Source: Mesodorylaimus sp. YZB2_4 (taxonomy: Eukaryota > Nematoda > Enoplea > Dorylaimida > Dorylaimidae). From it: DNA of 64,000 nt. This document shows, in pieces, positions 1 to 10,366 of this stretch. Numbering within the stretch: the first letter of the stretch is position 1; each line of letters starts with the position of its first letter. Below the pieces are notes generated by a model. The model did not search any database. It was not told the DNA's origin and saw nothing but the letters and a program-made list of their open reading frames with translations. A program made the translations under genes and the position numbers. The stretch covers positions 62,001-126,000 of the forward strand of contig JASANH010001308.1 of NCBI GenBank assembly GCA_030248295.1, read 5' to 3'.

Positions 1-207
1 AACATGCAATTTAAGCAGCCTGCGTGAAGATATCATGAAATAATAACAGTGGGCAAGCATTCCTTGTTACTTAAAAATCTGAATGTTGCCAAGGGAGTTG
101 AAATTAGTAATAATATCCTTGATTCAAAGTAGGAACAGGGTTTGACTCACCCAGCAACTCTCCGCATTACCATCATTGTCTATTTTCCCAATGTGCACAA
201 CCAAACA

Positions 208-254
208 GCCACACAGGAAGTGCCACTCCTGTGTGGCTACAAAGGAGTGGCACT
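208..254. repeat. Two overlapping, mutually exclusive hairpins
   Basis: GCCACACAGGA (208-218) pairs with TCCTGTGTGGC (227-237). AGTGCCACTCC (219-229) pairs with GGAGTGGCACT (244-254). Both stems are 11 perfect base pairs, and they share bases 227-229, so both cannot form fully at once. The similar sequence near 1613-1655 suggests a dispersed repeat rather than a regulatory switch. Confidence 0.6.
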
Positions 255-738
255 TTCAGAACTACTGAATCATACTGCACTGCACCAGAGCCGAACAGGG
301 AACAAAGGTTGCTACGTACAGTTTCTCAGTGACGTCATATTAATTTACTTTGGCATGTTTACTTTTGAAAGAGTCCCTTTTTGATGCGATGACTACCTCA
401 AATATAAATGCATACCTGTCCATAGGCGCTGCTGACGACATCAAAAATAACAAGCCAAGGTATCAGAAACAGCATTTTTGGACTTCTTGTTTGGGGTGGA
501 TGTTTCGAAGTCTTCACGAAGTTCCGCTGGAGCAAAAGCTAATAATCTTCTAGATTACCAGCCAAGTCGCGTTTATATTTTTCGGAATGTTATGCGCAAC
601 CACATCGCGTCGGATGAGTTGGTCTCGAGAAAAAGCCAAGAATACAAATTTTGAATCAAAAACTGTTCAGCTGGATCAAGAATATTTTAGGCACCATCGA
701 AGGTCCTGCTCAGAATATGCAATTTTCTGAAGTACTAT

Positions 739-809
739 CTGTTTTCTTTGGGAGTGTGTGCGCGGCAGTATGCGGAACGGAGGGCGTGCATATTCTCCAA
801 AGAAAACAG
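739..809. repeat. Inverted repeat with 15-16 bp arms
   Basis: CTGTTTTCTTTGGGAG at 739-754 is the near-perfect reverse complement of CTCCAAAGAAAACAG at 795-809, with one extra G in the left arm. The 40 bp between the arms are GC-rich. It could be a short foldback element; no target-site duplication was recognised. Confidence 0.6.
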
Positions 810-1452
810 GTTATAGAAGTAGACTGATAAAGGCAAAACATTGTTAAAGGTAAAAAGACCTAGACTTGAAAAATGCCATTTACAATTTTTTAAGCGATTT
901 ACACCTCAGGCATGAAGTGAGCCTCATTCTGCTATCTGATATTTTCAAAGCTATGGGGTGCATGTCAAGTTGTTTGATTCTGCAGTGCATTGCCGCAGCA
1001 GATAAACTGATAATATCAAGCAGAAACAGGGGACAATTGTATTTGCTTTACTAAAGGTTCTAAGAATCGCTCGCTTCGAGCAAAAGCATCGGCAAAGACC
1101 TCGATCGAAGGCGAGGCCCCTGAGTTGCTGCGCCATGTCTTCCTATTTTTCTTGTAGCTTCTTTCTTTTCGATTTGGAGCTGTAACAACAAATAATCGTC
1201 AGGAAATTTTTTGCGTTCTCAAACTCTTGCAGCTTCTGTACTATTAAGTGTACGAGTATAGGAAAATCTTGTTTACTTTCGTTGAGCGGCGAGCAATGAA
1301 AATCTTAATTGCATTAGCAAGTTGAAATTTTATCCAAGTGTGGCTGTTTGATTGGGCCCAAGTCACGGATCCTCGGAGGCTGCACAGAGGGTGTGGTCTT
1401 CAAGCGCATCCGCTGCAGCCATCTTTGAAGAGAAGTGATCTCACATTATAAC

Positions 1453-4400
1453 ATGAAATTGCGGTGTATATTTTTTATGGTGCTTGTCATTTCTCTATGT
1501 GTCTGCGGACAAGAAAGTAAGTCAGCTGCGCATTCTTTGCCCTGAGTCGGTTATCCCTGTGTAACAGTGTAATGTCGGGCAGGAAGCGAGCGACTGTCAC
1601 TGCACGGCCACACAGCAGTGGCATTTTCAGCACGACTGACTCATAATGCACGAAAGGGCACATTAAGCATGTAGGCACATCATGTGCAAATGGTCTTGGG
1701 CAGGAAACCCTGCATCAACAAAAAAGCAGACCAAAATCCGAGGATTGACGGGCCAGGCATTGGTAACGAGACGGGGGCGGCAAGGGAATTTTAAGTGCGC
1801 CGCGGATCACTATCACACCTACAGTAAATGTCATTGATGATCCCTATAAGAAAAATATTCTCCAGTGACTAGCTGACTTGTGACTGTGCTATTCGTTACA
1901 CCAATGGGTCTTCTCCAAGTACAGTATCTGCCGAGAAGTTAAAACTATTTTTCAGCTTGAACCTTCTGAAAATCACTCATTCACTCTTCCAGATCATATG
2001 CGATTGACAAAATCTGAATTTTGTCGACCCGCTTCTACCAATCCCTTATCCCCGCTGACGATGAGAGTATTTCTTTTTTTCTCTCTTTAGGTAGCGCAAG
2101 TCAACGGATCAGGCCTATATCGGATCCGGAATAGCGTTTGATCAAGTACCTGTTTGATGGCTCTTCTTATGACAAACGTGCTCGCCCTAGCATCATCGTA
2201 AATGGAACAAAGTTACCTGTGCACATCTCACGATCAGTTGAACTGGATCCCAATAGGATTATAGGTCTGGTAAGATGTTTAACACATACATGCACTTCGA
2301 CGAAAAGTATGCCCCCGTACTGAACATATACTGTATTTATGTAGGTTGCAGCCCGAAATGCCAGTACGCGCATCATACAGTACAACAATGCGTACACTAA
2401 ACTGCATCAAACCTGCAGTGGATCTGTCTAATACAACGCCTTGTATCACGTAGTGATTACTCTCTAATATTGTCTAGTCGAGGTTAGATCACTAACGGTA
2501 AGTCAGCACACTATTTAGACCAGATATACTGCAGTAGATGTCCATGTTTTACCCAATCACCAAGCGATGGTGAAGGGACACATCACAGTAGACACGAAAT
2601 GATTGATCTGACCACTAGTCGAACACTCGCCCGTAACTGCGCACCTGGCGTGAGAAGCTGACGCCTACCCACATCTGCAAGATCTTCGCATGATCCTATT
2701 GCAGGATGATCGCTTTGAGATCATGTCCATGTTGGTAGTGATATATGAACGATGGCCCGATCCACACTTAGTTTGGGATCCGAGAGAATTCGAAAATCTT
2801 ACAAACATCACATTCAAGTCCGACCAGCAGATCTGGACGCCAGTCACCTTATTTTCAAATATGTAGGCATGAGAGTAGTTTTCATGCTATCTTCATCAAA
2901 AGGTTTCAACTAGTGCTTTCCTCTCATTTTAGACTGACGAGAAACCGAGACGACCGAGCGGACCCTCCCATCGCCCACATTTACAAGAACCCCAAAACTA
3001 TGGTCCAAGAAGTCGGTTTGACTTCATCCGCTATTTTTCAAGAGCATTGTCATCTGAATATGGACTACTTCCCGTTCGACCGCCAGCAGTGTTTAATGTG
3101 CGTCAATAATCTTCAATATCGCAGTAAAGATTTGGTCTACGAAGCCGTGTATAAAAGAACTAGCGGTTTTCTACCCACTGGCGAATGGAGCTTGAAAGAA
3201 ATGTCCGTGCTCGATATGCAGGCTGAATCGATGAGCTTGGCATGTATGAATGTGACTGTGCAAAGGGCCTCGCTTTACTACGTCATCAACCTCTTTGTTC
3301 CTATCTTCGTCATCTGCGTCCTCAATACGATTGGCCTCTTCGCAGGGGTCATGAGCTATGACGATCACACCGAGCTGGATTTCGCGGCTCTGGGACAAAG
3401 CACGTTGCTTTCGCTGGGAGTTATGCTGTTGACAGTAGCAGAACAGATGCCAAGAGGATCAAAACACGTATCGGTAAGCATGGGTGCATGGGACTAATCT
3501 TGTGGCAGGGTGGGATTAGAGATTAGGGAATCATGACAGTGCTTGCCGAAATCCGTGCATCGAGCTGCCTATAATTGTGACAGACTGAATATCTTTGCGT
3601 TGGAAAAGATACCAGCAGGATCTGTTGGTCTCTTTAGGCAGCCCTCCTAGTTGTTGGAGCCAGAGACATCAACCTGACGGGTTTCAGCCTCGCCTGGAGG
3701 AGCGTAGCGAGCGGCCAGCGGAGGCAACTTATACGCTGTGCGCGGGGCCAGTCAAGGCAGCCCAGATATGCCGCCTTCTTCTCAGGCCAAACACACCTAT
3801 TACATACCCGTAATCAAACCAGAGAAGGTGTCACATGGGTCTCACCAAGCATTTATCAAGACTCATCCTGAGTAATCCTTACGTTACATTTTTCAGGTAT
3901 TTTCTTTTTGATCATGATATTCCAGACCCTGGCGGCTACAATCACGGTGGTAATCATGAAGCAATGGTATACTCGAGCCGAGAAATCAAGTACAACGTCA
4001 GATCTGAGACAAAGAAGACCTAATGCAAAGAAAACGTTTTGCGCAAGTGCATATGCCTGACATTTCATCTGACGATTATTATTGCAGCCACTGGATCTGT
4101 GGTGGCCATAGGATTTTTGAACAAGGCGGATTTTTTTATGTGAAATGACCATGCATTGTCATGTACATCCTAGCAGCTGCTTAGAACTGATGAAGGTACT
4201 GTGGCTAAGCATGAAATCCCCATTGATCTTCAGTCTAGCCTCTGCAGTCCCACTCTTATCTTCCAGCTAGCAAGCCAGTCTGATCTTCAAAGCTTCGATG
4301 TTGCAAATGACTTCTGTAAAACCACTTGCTCACTTATGTGCTTCTAGGCCAGACAAACCCCTAGGGGCCATTCATAAAGGTCGACCGCAGCCTAGGAGGG

Positions 4401-7400
4401 GGGGGTTGGCAAAAAGTGGTCAGGTGCGGTCGGGGGAGGGGGAGGGGTAGCGGCCAATGGTCGACCGCAGCAAATTTTTAGACTTTTGATGACAAAAAAC
4501 ACCTTTTATCTTCACCAGTAGTGCGCGTTCAAACCTTCAAACTTTTTGTCTTCTCTTCTCCTTGGTCGTTCATTCTCGATAATGCAATTTCGGCTTCATC
4601 ATGACTCTTATTCCCAACTGGAATGATATCTTATCCGAAAGGGAAAAGTTGGGAGGCGATGTCTAAGCTGATTATTGCGTTGATCCGCCTTTCTTGGCCC
4701 GCACCTGACCTGGGAGGCCGAGGTTCTATTCCGACGAAGGACGGAAGTTTAGTAGCTTGTCGTCGGCTTTGGACACCTGGCTCCGGGCGACACCACGTTA
4801 CTGTTAAACGGCGGACGCCCACCCAAGGAGCAGAGAATTGGGAAACTGTCTTCAAACACCAGTCGAGATGGTCCCCAAGCTAACGATAAGCCCCAGCCCC
4901 TTCTCACCCAGTATGCCCTCGTGTTGAGGTGCTCCCAGTGAAGACACACGGAGCCTGCCATGAGAGCTGGTCACCTCAGGGATAGGTCGGTATCACCTTT
5001 TTCCAGGATCGAGATCAGGGCAAGCCCAATCGGGATCGGGATTTTTTGTTTGAGGTCGAACAGTTTGCACGCACGAAGGAGATGAGTCTATTTTCCAGAC
5101 TGAAGCACACTTAAGTCATCCAGGTTTTTTAAGTTTTTTATTAGGTCGAGTTTCAGTCATTATAAATAAGCTGAAACTGATGAGCCGTATTTCCTCGAAA
5201 TTCTCCCCGCGGGAGAAATTTTTTCAAATGGGTCCCAGACGGGGGAGAATAACCAGAGGGGGGGGGGGGAGGATTTCCAAAGGGGGGATAAAACTCAAAA
5301 ATTTTCCAGGTGCCATTATAGAAAGATAGACAGCCTAAAGCTACCCAACAAGTACCGCCAAGTTTGTTTATTTCAATACTTCTCTTCCCGTATTCATGCT
5401 ACTCATAGCCGAATTCAATCAATATGCTATATGCATAATATATGCATATATAATGCATATAATATGCATAAGACGAAATATTTCACAAAACTGCGTTTGG
5501 AAGGGGGAGGGCGTCTGGCTGAAGTGGTCGACCATTTTTTAAACGGGGGGTTCGCGATAAGTGGTCGGCATGCGGTCAGGGGGAGGGGGGGTCAAAAAAT
5601 CGAGATTTTGCGCGGTCGACCTTTATGGATGGCCCCCTGCCATCAGTTATTGAAATCTTGACAGTCTCTGTTGGCCCCTCTGACAATCCAATTATTTGTA
5701 TTTCCGCTTGTATCCCAAAAACTTGTATTGACTCACTCAAGCGCCTTGAAGATTACGTGTTTCGTGCATTTTATCGTCAGCTTCACCGACTGATTATTTT
5801 TGGTGATCTCAACGTCGATTTTTTGTCTGTTTCTACCGCAAATACGCACTTGCAAAATTTCATTTTTTCAATTGGTGGTGTGCAGACTGTCAGTGAACTA
5901 ACCCGTTTGGCAAAATCGCTGTTGGATTTGGTCATAATTGGTGATAAATCAAAACGTGACTACACAACGGTTCGCCCGCCGATCTCTACGTCAGACCACA
6001 ACTCGATTGAAGTTTCGTATTTGGGCTGTTCGACGAAACGGCATCAAGATGAGCGCACGATTTGGTTCATTAAACGGGCTGATTGGGATAAAATTAGCAA
6101 TGAATTATAGGCGAAGAATTTGCCTGGAATTATCAAAAATGCGGCCACCGTTGATGACGCTTGCGCAAAATTTACATCAGTGATTTCTGAGATTATATCA
6201 AGAAATGTCCCGCAAAAGGTGGTAAATATGGAAACGCGTAAGCTGTGGATATCCCGTGATCTACTCTCTCTTATCAATGCCAAGAATGAAGCTTATAAAA
6301 ATTGGAAATCCACCGGTCAACAATGCGATCGTTCTCGATTTATTGGCCTTTAAAAGCGTTGTCGGAAGGAAATCCGTCTGGCAAAATCGTCGTTTATTTC
6401 TGACAGTTTTTCCAAGTGCAACTCAAGTGCTGACTTCTGGGCAAATTATCGGCGCCTTGAGAATCGGGACAGTTCTATTCCAACCCTATCCAATGAATTC
6501 GGTCAATTGTTTATCGGCTCTGGGCAAAAAGTGCAGGAATTAAATGATCGTTTCTCACAAAACTTCAGCAAGCAAGATTTTGGCCTTTTTTCCCTGCCTC
6601 CTGCTGATCACGACGATTCAATGGATTATTCAATATCTCCCAAAGGTATTGGCAACGAAATCCGGCGATTAAAACATAATTCTGCTCCTGGGGATGATGG
6701 AATCACGGTCGAAATACTGAAACGTATTGTAAAATCGATTTCGTTGCCGCTGTCACCCCTAAGCAATCGGATTATGGAATCGGGCATTTCTTCTCGATTT
6801 GGAATGCGGCCAAAATTATTGCAATACCGAAATCCGGAGAAAAAATTTTGTTTGGTCTTATCGTCCTATCTCATTACTACCAGTGTTTTAAAAAATCTGT
6901 GAAAGCCACATTCAAAAAATGCTTGGCCGTTTTCTGCGTATCTCGCCCAATCAATTCGGTTTTGTGAAACGTCGTGGCACTAACTCGGCACTCATCGCGG
7001 TCTCGCAATTCATTCATAATCGGTTGGACGAGTCAAAGTTTGGAAACGTCGTTGGGATATTTTTGGATGTTAAGAAAGCTTTCGATCGTGTTCCCCATGC
7101 TCCTCTGCTGAGATCCCTTCAATATCACCATATATTACCGCAAAAATTGTTGTCCATCGTCCACTATTATTTATCTAATCGAAATCAATGCGTTGCAATT
7201 AACTCAGCGAGGTCAGGGGCCATCCATAAAGGACGTCCACCAAAAAAAACGCGTTTTTTTGACTCCCTCTCCCCCTATCCACCTTCCATCCATTTCGCCT
7301 TGACCCCCCCCCCCCCTTAAAAATGGACGTCCAATTTAGCGGACCCCCCCCCCTTCCATAGCCCATATTTATTCTAAAAAAGCATTAACCAATCCGCCGA

Positions 7401-9843
7401 AATAATGGGCATTCGTCTTCAGTCTGATCCGACTGCTGCTCTGCTGCATTGGCAAGTTATAATTTTTCGCCCTCTCTGCTTGCACATAATGTCTAATATA
7501 CTACATACAATTGATAAATCATAATTTTGCTCGCAAATTGGTGTAGAGTCCCGCTTTAGGTGCATGTTAGTTCTGCTGAGTTTTCGAAGTAGGCATAGAC
7601 AGTGACAGCTGGAAAGCAGGCTCGCAGGAGGGTAGGTTGGTGAGGGTGTAGCCCCAAAGATGCCTCCCTTTGCTTTTATGTCTGATTTCTTGAAGCATCA
7701 GCCGCATCGAGATTGTGATCCACGCCGAGGGTCGGATCAGTTGATGCTGGCACTGCTCAGCATCGCCTCTGGCGTCCAAAAGACGGAACAAATAAATGTA
7801 TTGATCCTCCTCTCTGCCAGGTTCAACCAAACCAAGAAACCAAAAATGCATTGATCAAGCTTTCGCAGCTGACGACCAGACCATGATTGAGCCAGGATCG
7901 AAATAAAACGCAGCTTTCCTGCTGCTAGTCAGGATGGACCAGTCAAGTTGTTGCAAAGCTCAACAGCTTGTTCAATTGCAGTGAAGATCAAGGGACACCC
8001 ACGATAACTCCTAGCTTATAATTGTCCTTTCACTAGAAGCTTTTAACTAACAACTTTTTTTATTTTCGCACTGTCATTCAGTGTGAAATGATGCAAGGCA
8101 AGCGGGTTGGTCCTGGTTCGGTTCGGTCTGGTTCAGTGTGGCAGGCTTGACGGCGGTAATCGATCTTAGTATCGTGGTAAAAACTGGAATATAATCGATC
8201 TTAGTCACCCGACGAAGAGTCTTTGGATCGACGCTTGATGATTCTAAAATATTAGTAATTAGAACCTTTTAAATAATGATAATAATGATTTGCAAATTTT
8301 CCGAGATATCTCCCACCAATTTTGTAAAGTGGACGTCCACTTGGCTTGCCCCCCCCCTCTTCCATCCACTTCCGTTCACTTTCCGATGACCCCCGCCCAC
8401 CCTCCCCCCTTCTATGGTGGACGTCCTTTTTGGATGGCCCCTCAGGACGTTCGACCGTGACCACTGGAGTTCCACAAGGCTCAATTCTAGGCCCAACCTT
8501 ATTTAGCTCGAACGTCGACCCGATTTTGGAGGTTTTTGCATCGACCTTTAGCGGGGCCAGATTATTTGCATACGCTGACGACTTAGTTCTCCTCGCTGCA
8601 GTAAAAAATTTGCTGGAAGCTGGTCAACTGTGCCAATCAAAAATTGATTTTGTGGATTAATGGCTCTTGGATTTCAGAATCAATCAATCATCAGAAAATA
8701 AGTCCCCGAATCACCGAAAAAGGAAAACCCCAGAACCCCAACAAGACCACCCACAAAAAAAACCCCCCCCCCCAGAAAAATGTGGGTGGCATCGCTTTCC
8801 GACCGCCGTGAATATTTGAAATTACTTCAATTTCATAAGTTTCACCATGGATTTCACGACTACAATAACTCAAATTTTATCCACAAATCGATTTCTGGTC
8901 AGCGTTTTAGTCAAAGAAATACTGCAAGTCATCATTTGGTGCTGCCGAAATCTCGAACGGTCTCTTACAGACAGTCTTTTGAACATTCTACAAAGATTTT
9001 ATGGAATGACTTGCCAGAAGATATCGCCTTATCATCATTGCGTGTTTTTATGACGAATATTCGTTTTAAGTCTTTTTCTGTGTGACATCTGTTTTCTTTT
9101 TTTGTTATATGTCTTGTCCGTCAGTGCGCTTTGGCTGCTTGGGATTGCAGTGAAGTAAGAACTAAGAACAAGAAGTTTACATGATCTCTTGACGGTATCA
9201 GAGCAAACTCCGAAAGGATCTGTCACCGTGTCTGAATACCACATACCATACCGAAAGGATTCGGGATGGTATTTGATTCAGCCACTGGTTTTTAGTCTTT
9301 TGTGAATTGCATTCTGAATCCCTGCTTGCCTGTTAGCTGCGCCATAAGCCGCATTCTTTGCTGGGTTTAAAATTCGAGAGCGTCAAGATATCAAACCATA
9401 GTAATCTCTAGCTGGACGTCGATCCTCTATGAGCTTCAAGGCTAACCAAAAGCACGACTCTGCGTCCACGAGTGCTGCATTCCTAACTCTCACTCGTATG
9501 TTTATGCAACATTCCACATCGTTTACAACTTAAATTTCTATTGATTCTAGGCATCTTTTTCCTCGCCATGATATTCCAAACACTTTTGGCAACATTTACA
9601 GCAGTGTATTTGAAAAAATATCTTCGGCGACTGGAGAACTCACCGCCAGGTCCAAAAGCACAACTAGCTAAAATGGCTGGGAAACGGTGGGCGGATGGCT
9701 GCATGTGGATTGATCTGATTCTGATCACAGCTATCACGGCTTCTGTCATCGCGATTGGATGCATTCACAAGGCGAACACAGGGCCAGTTGTGCACTGGGT
9801 ATCAGAAGATGTTCGTGCATGTGATACTGATACTTTTAGCTAA
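1453..9843 (+). CDS. Cys-loop ligand-gated ion channel (nicotinic-type receptor subunit), with in-frame stop in exon 2
   Basis: Five exons fit by phase: 1453-1516 (signal peptide beginning MKLRCIFFMVLV), 2091-2269, 2705-2862, 2933-3483 and 9551-9843, giving about 414 residues. Visible marks are an N-terminal helix like EERL..LF..YD.RARP, the WxDxxLxWDP segment, a Cys-loop with 13 residues between cysteines (C-HLNMDYFPFDRQQ-C), TM1 (YYVINLFVPIFVICV), TM2 (STLLSLGVMLLTVAEQMP), and TM3 and TM4 in the last exon. The donor at 3484 (GTGCAT) is chosen over GTAAGC at 3474 because only it keeps the phase and the family spacing between TM2 and TM3. There is no vicinal Cys pair in loop C, so this is a non-alpha or divergent subunit, and the TM3-TM4 loop is very short, about 30 residues. 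Codon 2132-2134 is TAG exactly where the family has Glu, so the gene is a pseudogene, a polymorphic allele or carries a sequence error. The last intron (6 kb) contains a spare terminal exon and nested transposons. Confidence 0.8.
3655..3775 (+). repeat. Dispersed repeat, copy 1 (second copy near 24475)
   Basis: The stretch beginning AGACATCAACCTGACGG, with GAGCGGCCAGCGGAGGCAAC further on, aligns loosely with 24475-24545 (AGACATCAACTCGACGG, then CGAGCGGCCAACTTACAAGG). The family is unidentified. Confidence 0.4.
3897..4144 (+). pseudogene. Decayed alternative TM3-TM4 exon of the Cys-loop receptor
   Basis: A TTTCAG acceptor at 3891-3896 precedes a TM3 reading that starts IFFLIMIFQTLAATITVV, parallel to IFFLAMIFQTLLATFTAV of the exon at 9551, and it joins exon 4 in the same phase. 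This frame stops at 4058-4060. A TM4-like piece (IIIAATGSVVAIGFLNKAD) follows from about 4057 in another frame, matching LITAITASVIAIGCIHKAN downstream. It is therefore a duplicated terminal exon carrying a frameshift. If spliced it would give a receptor lacking TM4. It could be decaying, or a rarely used alternative exon with a sequencing indel. Confidence 0.7.
4364..5636. mobile_element. Non-autonomous TIR DNA transposon, palindrome GGTCGACC family
   Basis: The left end reads GGGGCCATTCATAAAGG and the right end is the reverse complement of GGGGCCATCCATAAAGG; both continue inward into GGTCGACCGC. The palindrome GGTCGACC occurs twice at each end (4379, 4459; 5526, 5614), about 80-90 bp apart, within G-rich flanks. 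Flanking trinucleotides are CTA and CTG, a possible imperfect 3-bp duplication. No transposase frame is visible. The interior (about 4690-4980) carries a dispersed repeat also seen near 13360. The ends recall PIF-Harbinger/IS5-like elements whose termini begin GGGGxxxTCCATAAA, but that assignment is from memory. Confidence 0.7.
5637..9180 (+). mobile_element. Degenerate non-LTR retrotransposon (LINE), endonuclease plus reverse transcriptase
   Basis: The element is split by a DNA transposon at 7216-8441. Frame 5637-6110 carries the end of an apurinic-type endonuclease (FGDLNVDF and SDHNSIEV motifs). Reverse transcriptase motifs follow: SAPGDDGI near 6690, QFGFVKRRGT near 6955, LDVKKAFDRVPH near 7066, then after the insertion GVPQGSILGP near 8467 and FAYADDLVLL near 8566. 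A C-terminal tail with SFEHSTKILWNDLP ends at 9085, typical of CR1/Jockey-like LINEs. Several stops and frameshifts and a deletion near 8660-8780 make it dead. The 5' part is missing where it meets the TIR element at 5636. The 3' end (about 9180) is approximate. It lies in the last intron of the receptor gene, on the same strand. Confidence 0.85.
7216..8441. mobile_element. TIR DNA transposon inserted in the LINE, palindrome GGACGTCC family
   Basis: Both ends are GGGGCCATCCAxAAAGG followed by GGACGTCC-containing sequence: a 26-bp terminal inverted repeat with one mismatch. The element is flanked by TCA on both sides (7213-7215 and 8442-8444). Reading across with one TCA removed restores the LINE frame (ARSG joined to RSTVTTGVPQG), which marks the exact insertion. 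GGACGTCC occurs twice per end (7231, 7325; 8331, 8419), the same plan as the element at 4364-5636. No transposase is visible, so it is non-autonomous. Confidence 0.85.
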
Positions 9844-9981
9844 TCGTTAAAGCTAATGGTTCGTTTTTTGTGAAGTAGAGCGCAGTAAACTTGAACCGCT
9901 TTCGCACTTGCCCAAGCCCTCTCAGGGCACTCTAACAGGGCCAAGGCCGAGCTGTTTAAGCTCCCAACGAAGTGGTTACGG

Positions 9982-10148
9982 GTATGTCATGCTTTATCCA
10001 TAGCCAAGCACTATAAAGCGCACTCGAGGGGTTAAGGAACCCATAGATTGACATAAATTTTTTACCCTAGGTGGGAGTCGAACCCGCCCTAGTAAGTGCG
10101 CTCTCAGCATGAGAAGCAGATGCCATAACCCGCTAGGCCACGACTTGC
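9982..10148 (-). mobile_element. tRNA-derived SINE, family B
   Basis: On the minus strand the order is an A-box-like GTGGCCTAGCGGGTTATGG near the 10145 end, a B box GGTTCGACTCCC-like segment (here GGGTTCGACTCCCACC), then a tail GTGCTTGGCTATGGATAAAG and TGACAT. The same structure is at 13108-13356 and 49646-49820 on +. It lies between the receptor gene and the next gene, tail to tail. Confidence 0.75.
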
Positions 10149-10366
10149 TAGGCCTCGACTTGGCGCAGGCCATTTGTGACAGCTTGTGAAAAAATATTTT
10201 GATGCTTCCCATGCATATACAGCAGAAAACGCTCTTTTGCACCTGTTTTCCGCGTCATACAGCACGATTTGACTCAAACGCGCACCTATTTATTCATTTA
10301 CTGGCAACCAAACGCCAACTATACAGTGCATACTTCCACACAAAGGACACTCTATATTCCTCTAAA

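Larger units (their letters stand above)
1..1452. other. Intergenic DNA upstream of the Cys-loop receptor gene
   Basis: No convincing exon is visible here; the short open frames lack family features and supporting splice sites. The stretch holds two overlapping hairpins at 208-254, a long-arm hairpin at 739-809, and a dispersed sequence at about 249-285 that recurs at about 1613-1655 inside the first intron of the next gene. The promoter of that gene should lie in the last few hundred bases, but no motif stands out. Confidence 0.5.

Noticed and set aside
2341-2433. A possible receptor exon after TTTATGTAG reading VAARNASTRIIQYNN
   Set aside because: Exon 2 joins directly in phase to 2705, giving the expected DDRFEIM..WPDPHLVWDP order; the candidate disrupts family spacing and soon hits a stop.
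3474-3480. Donor GTAAGC for exon 4 of the receptor
   Set aside because: It gives phase 0, which would shift TM3 in both terminal exons out of frame.
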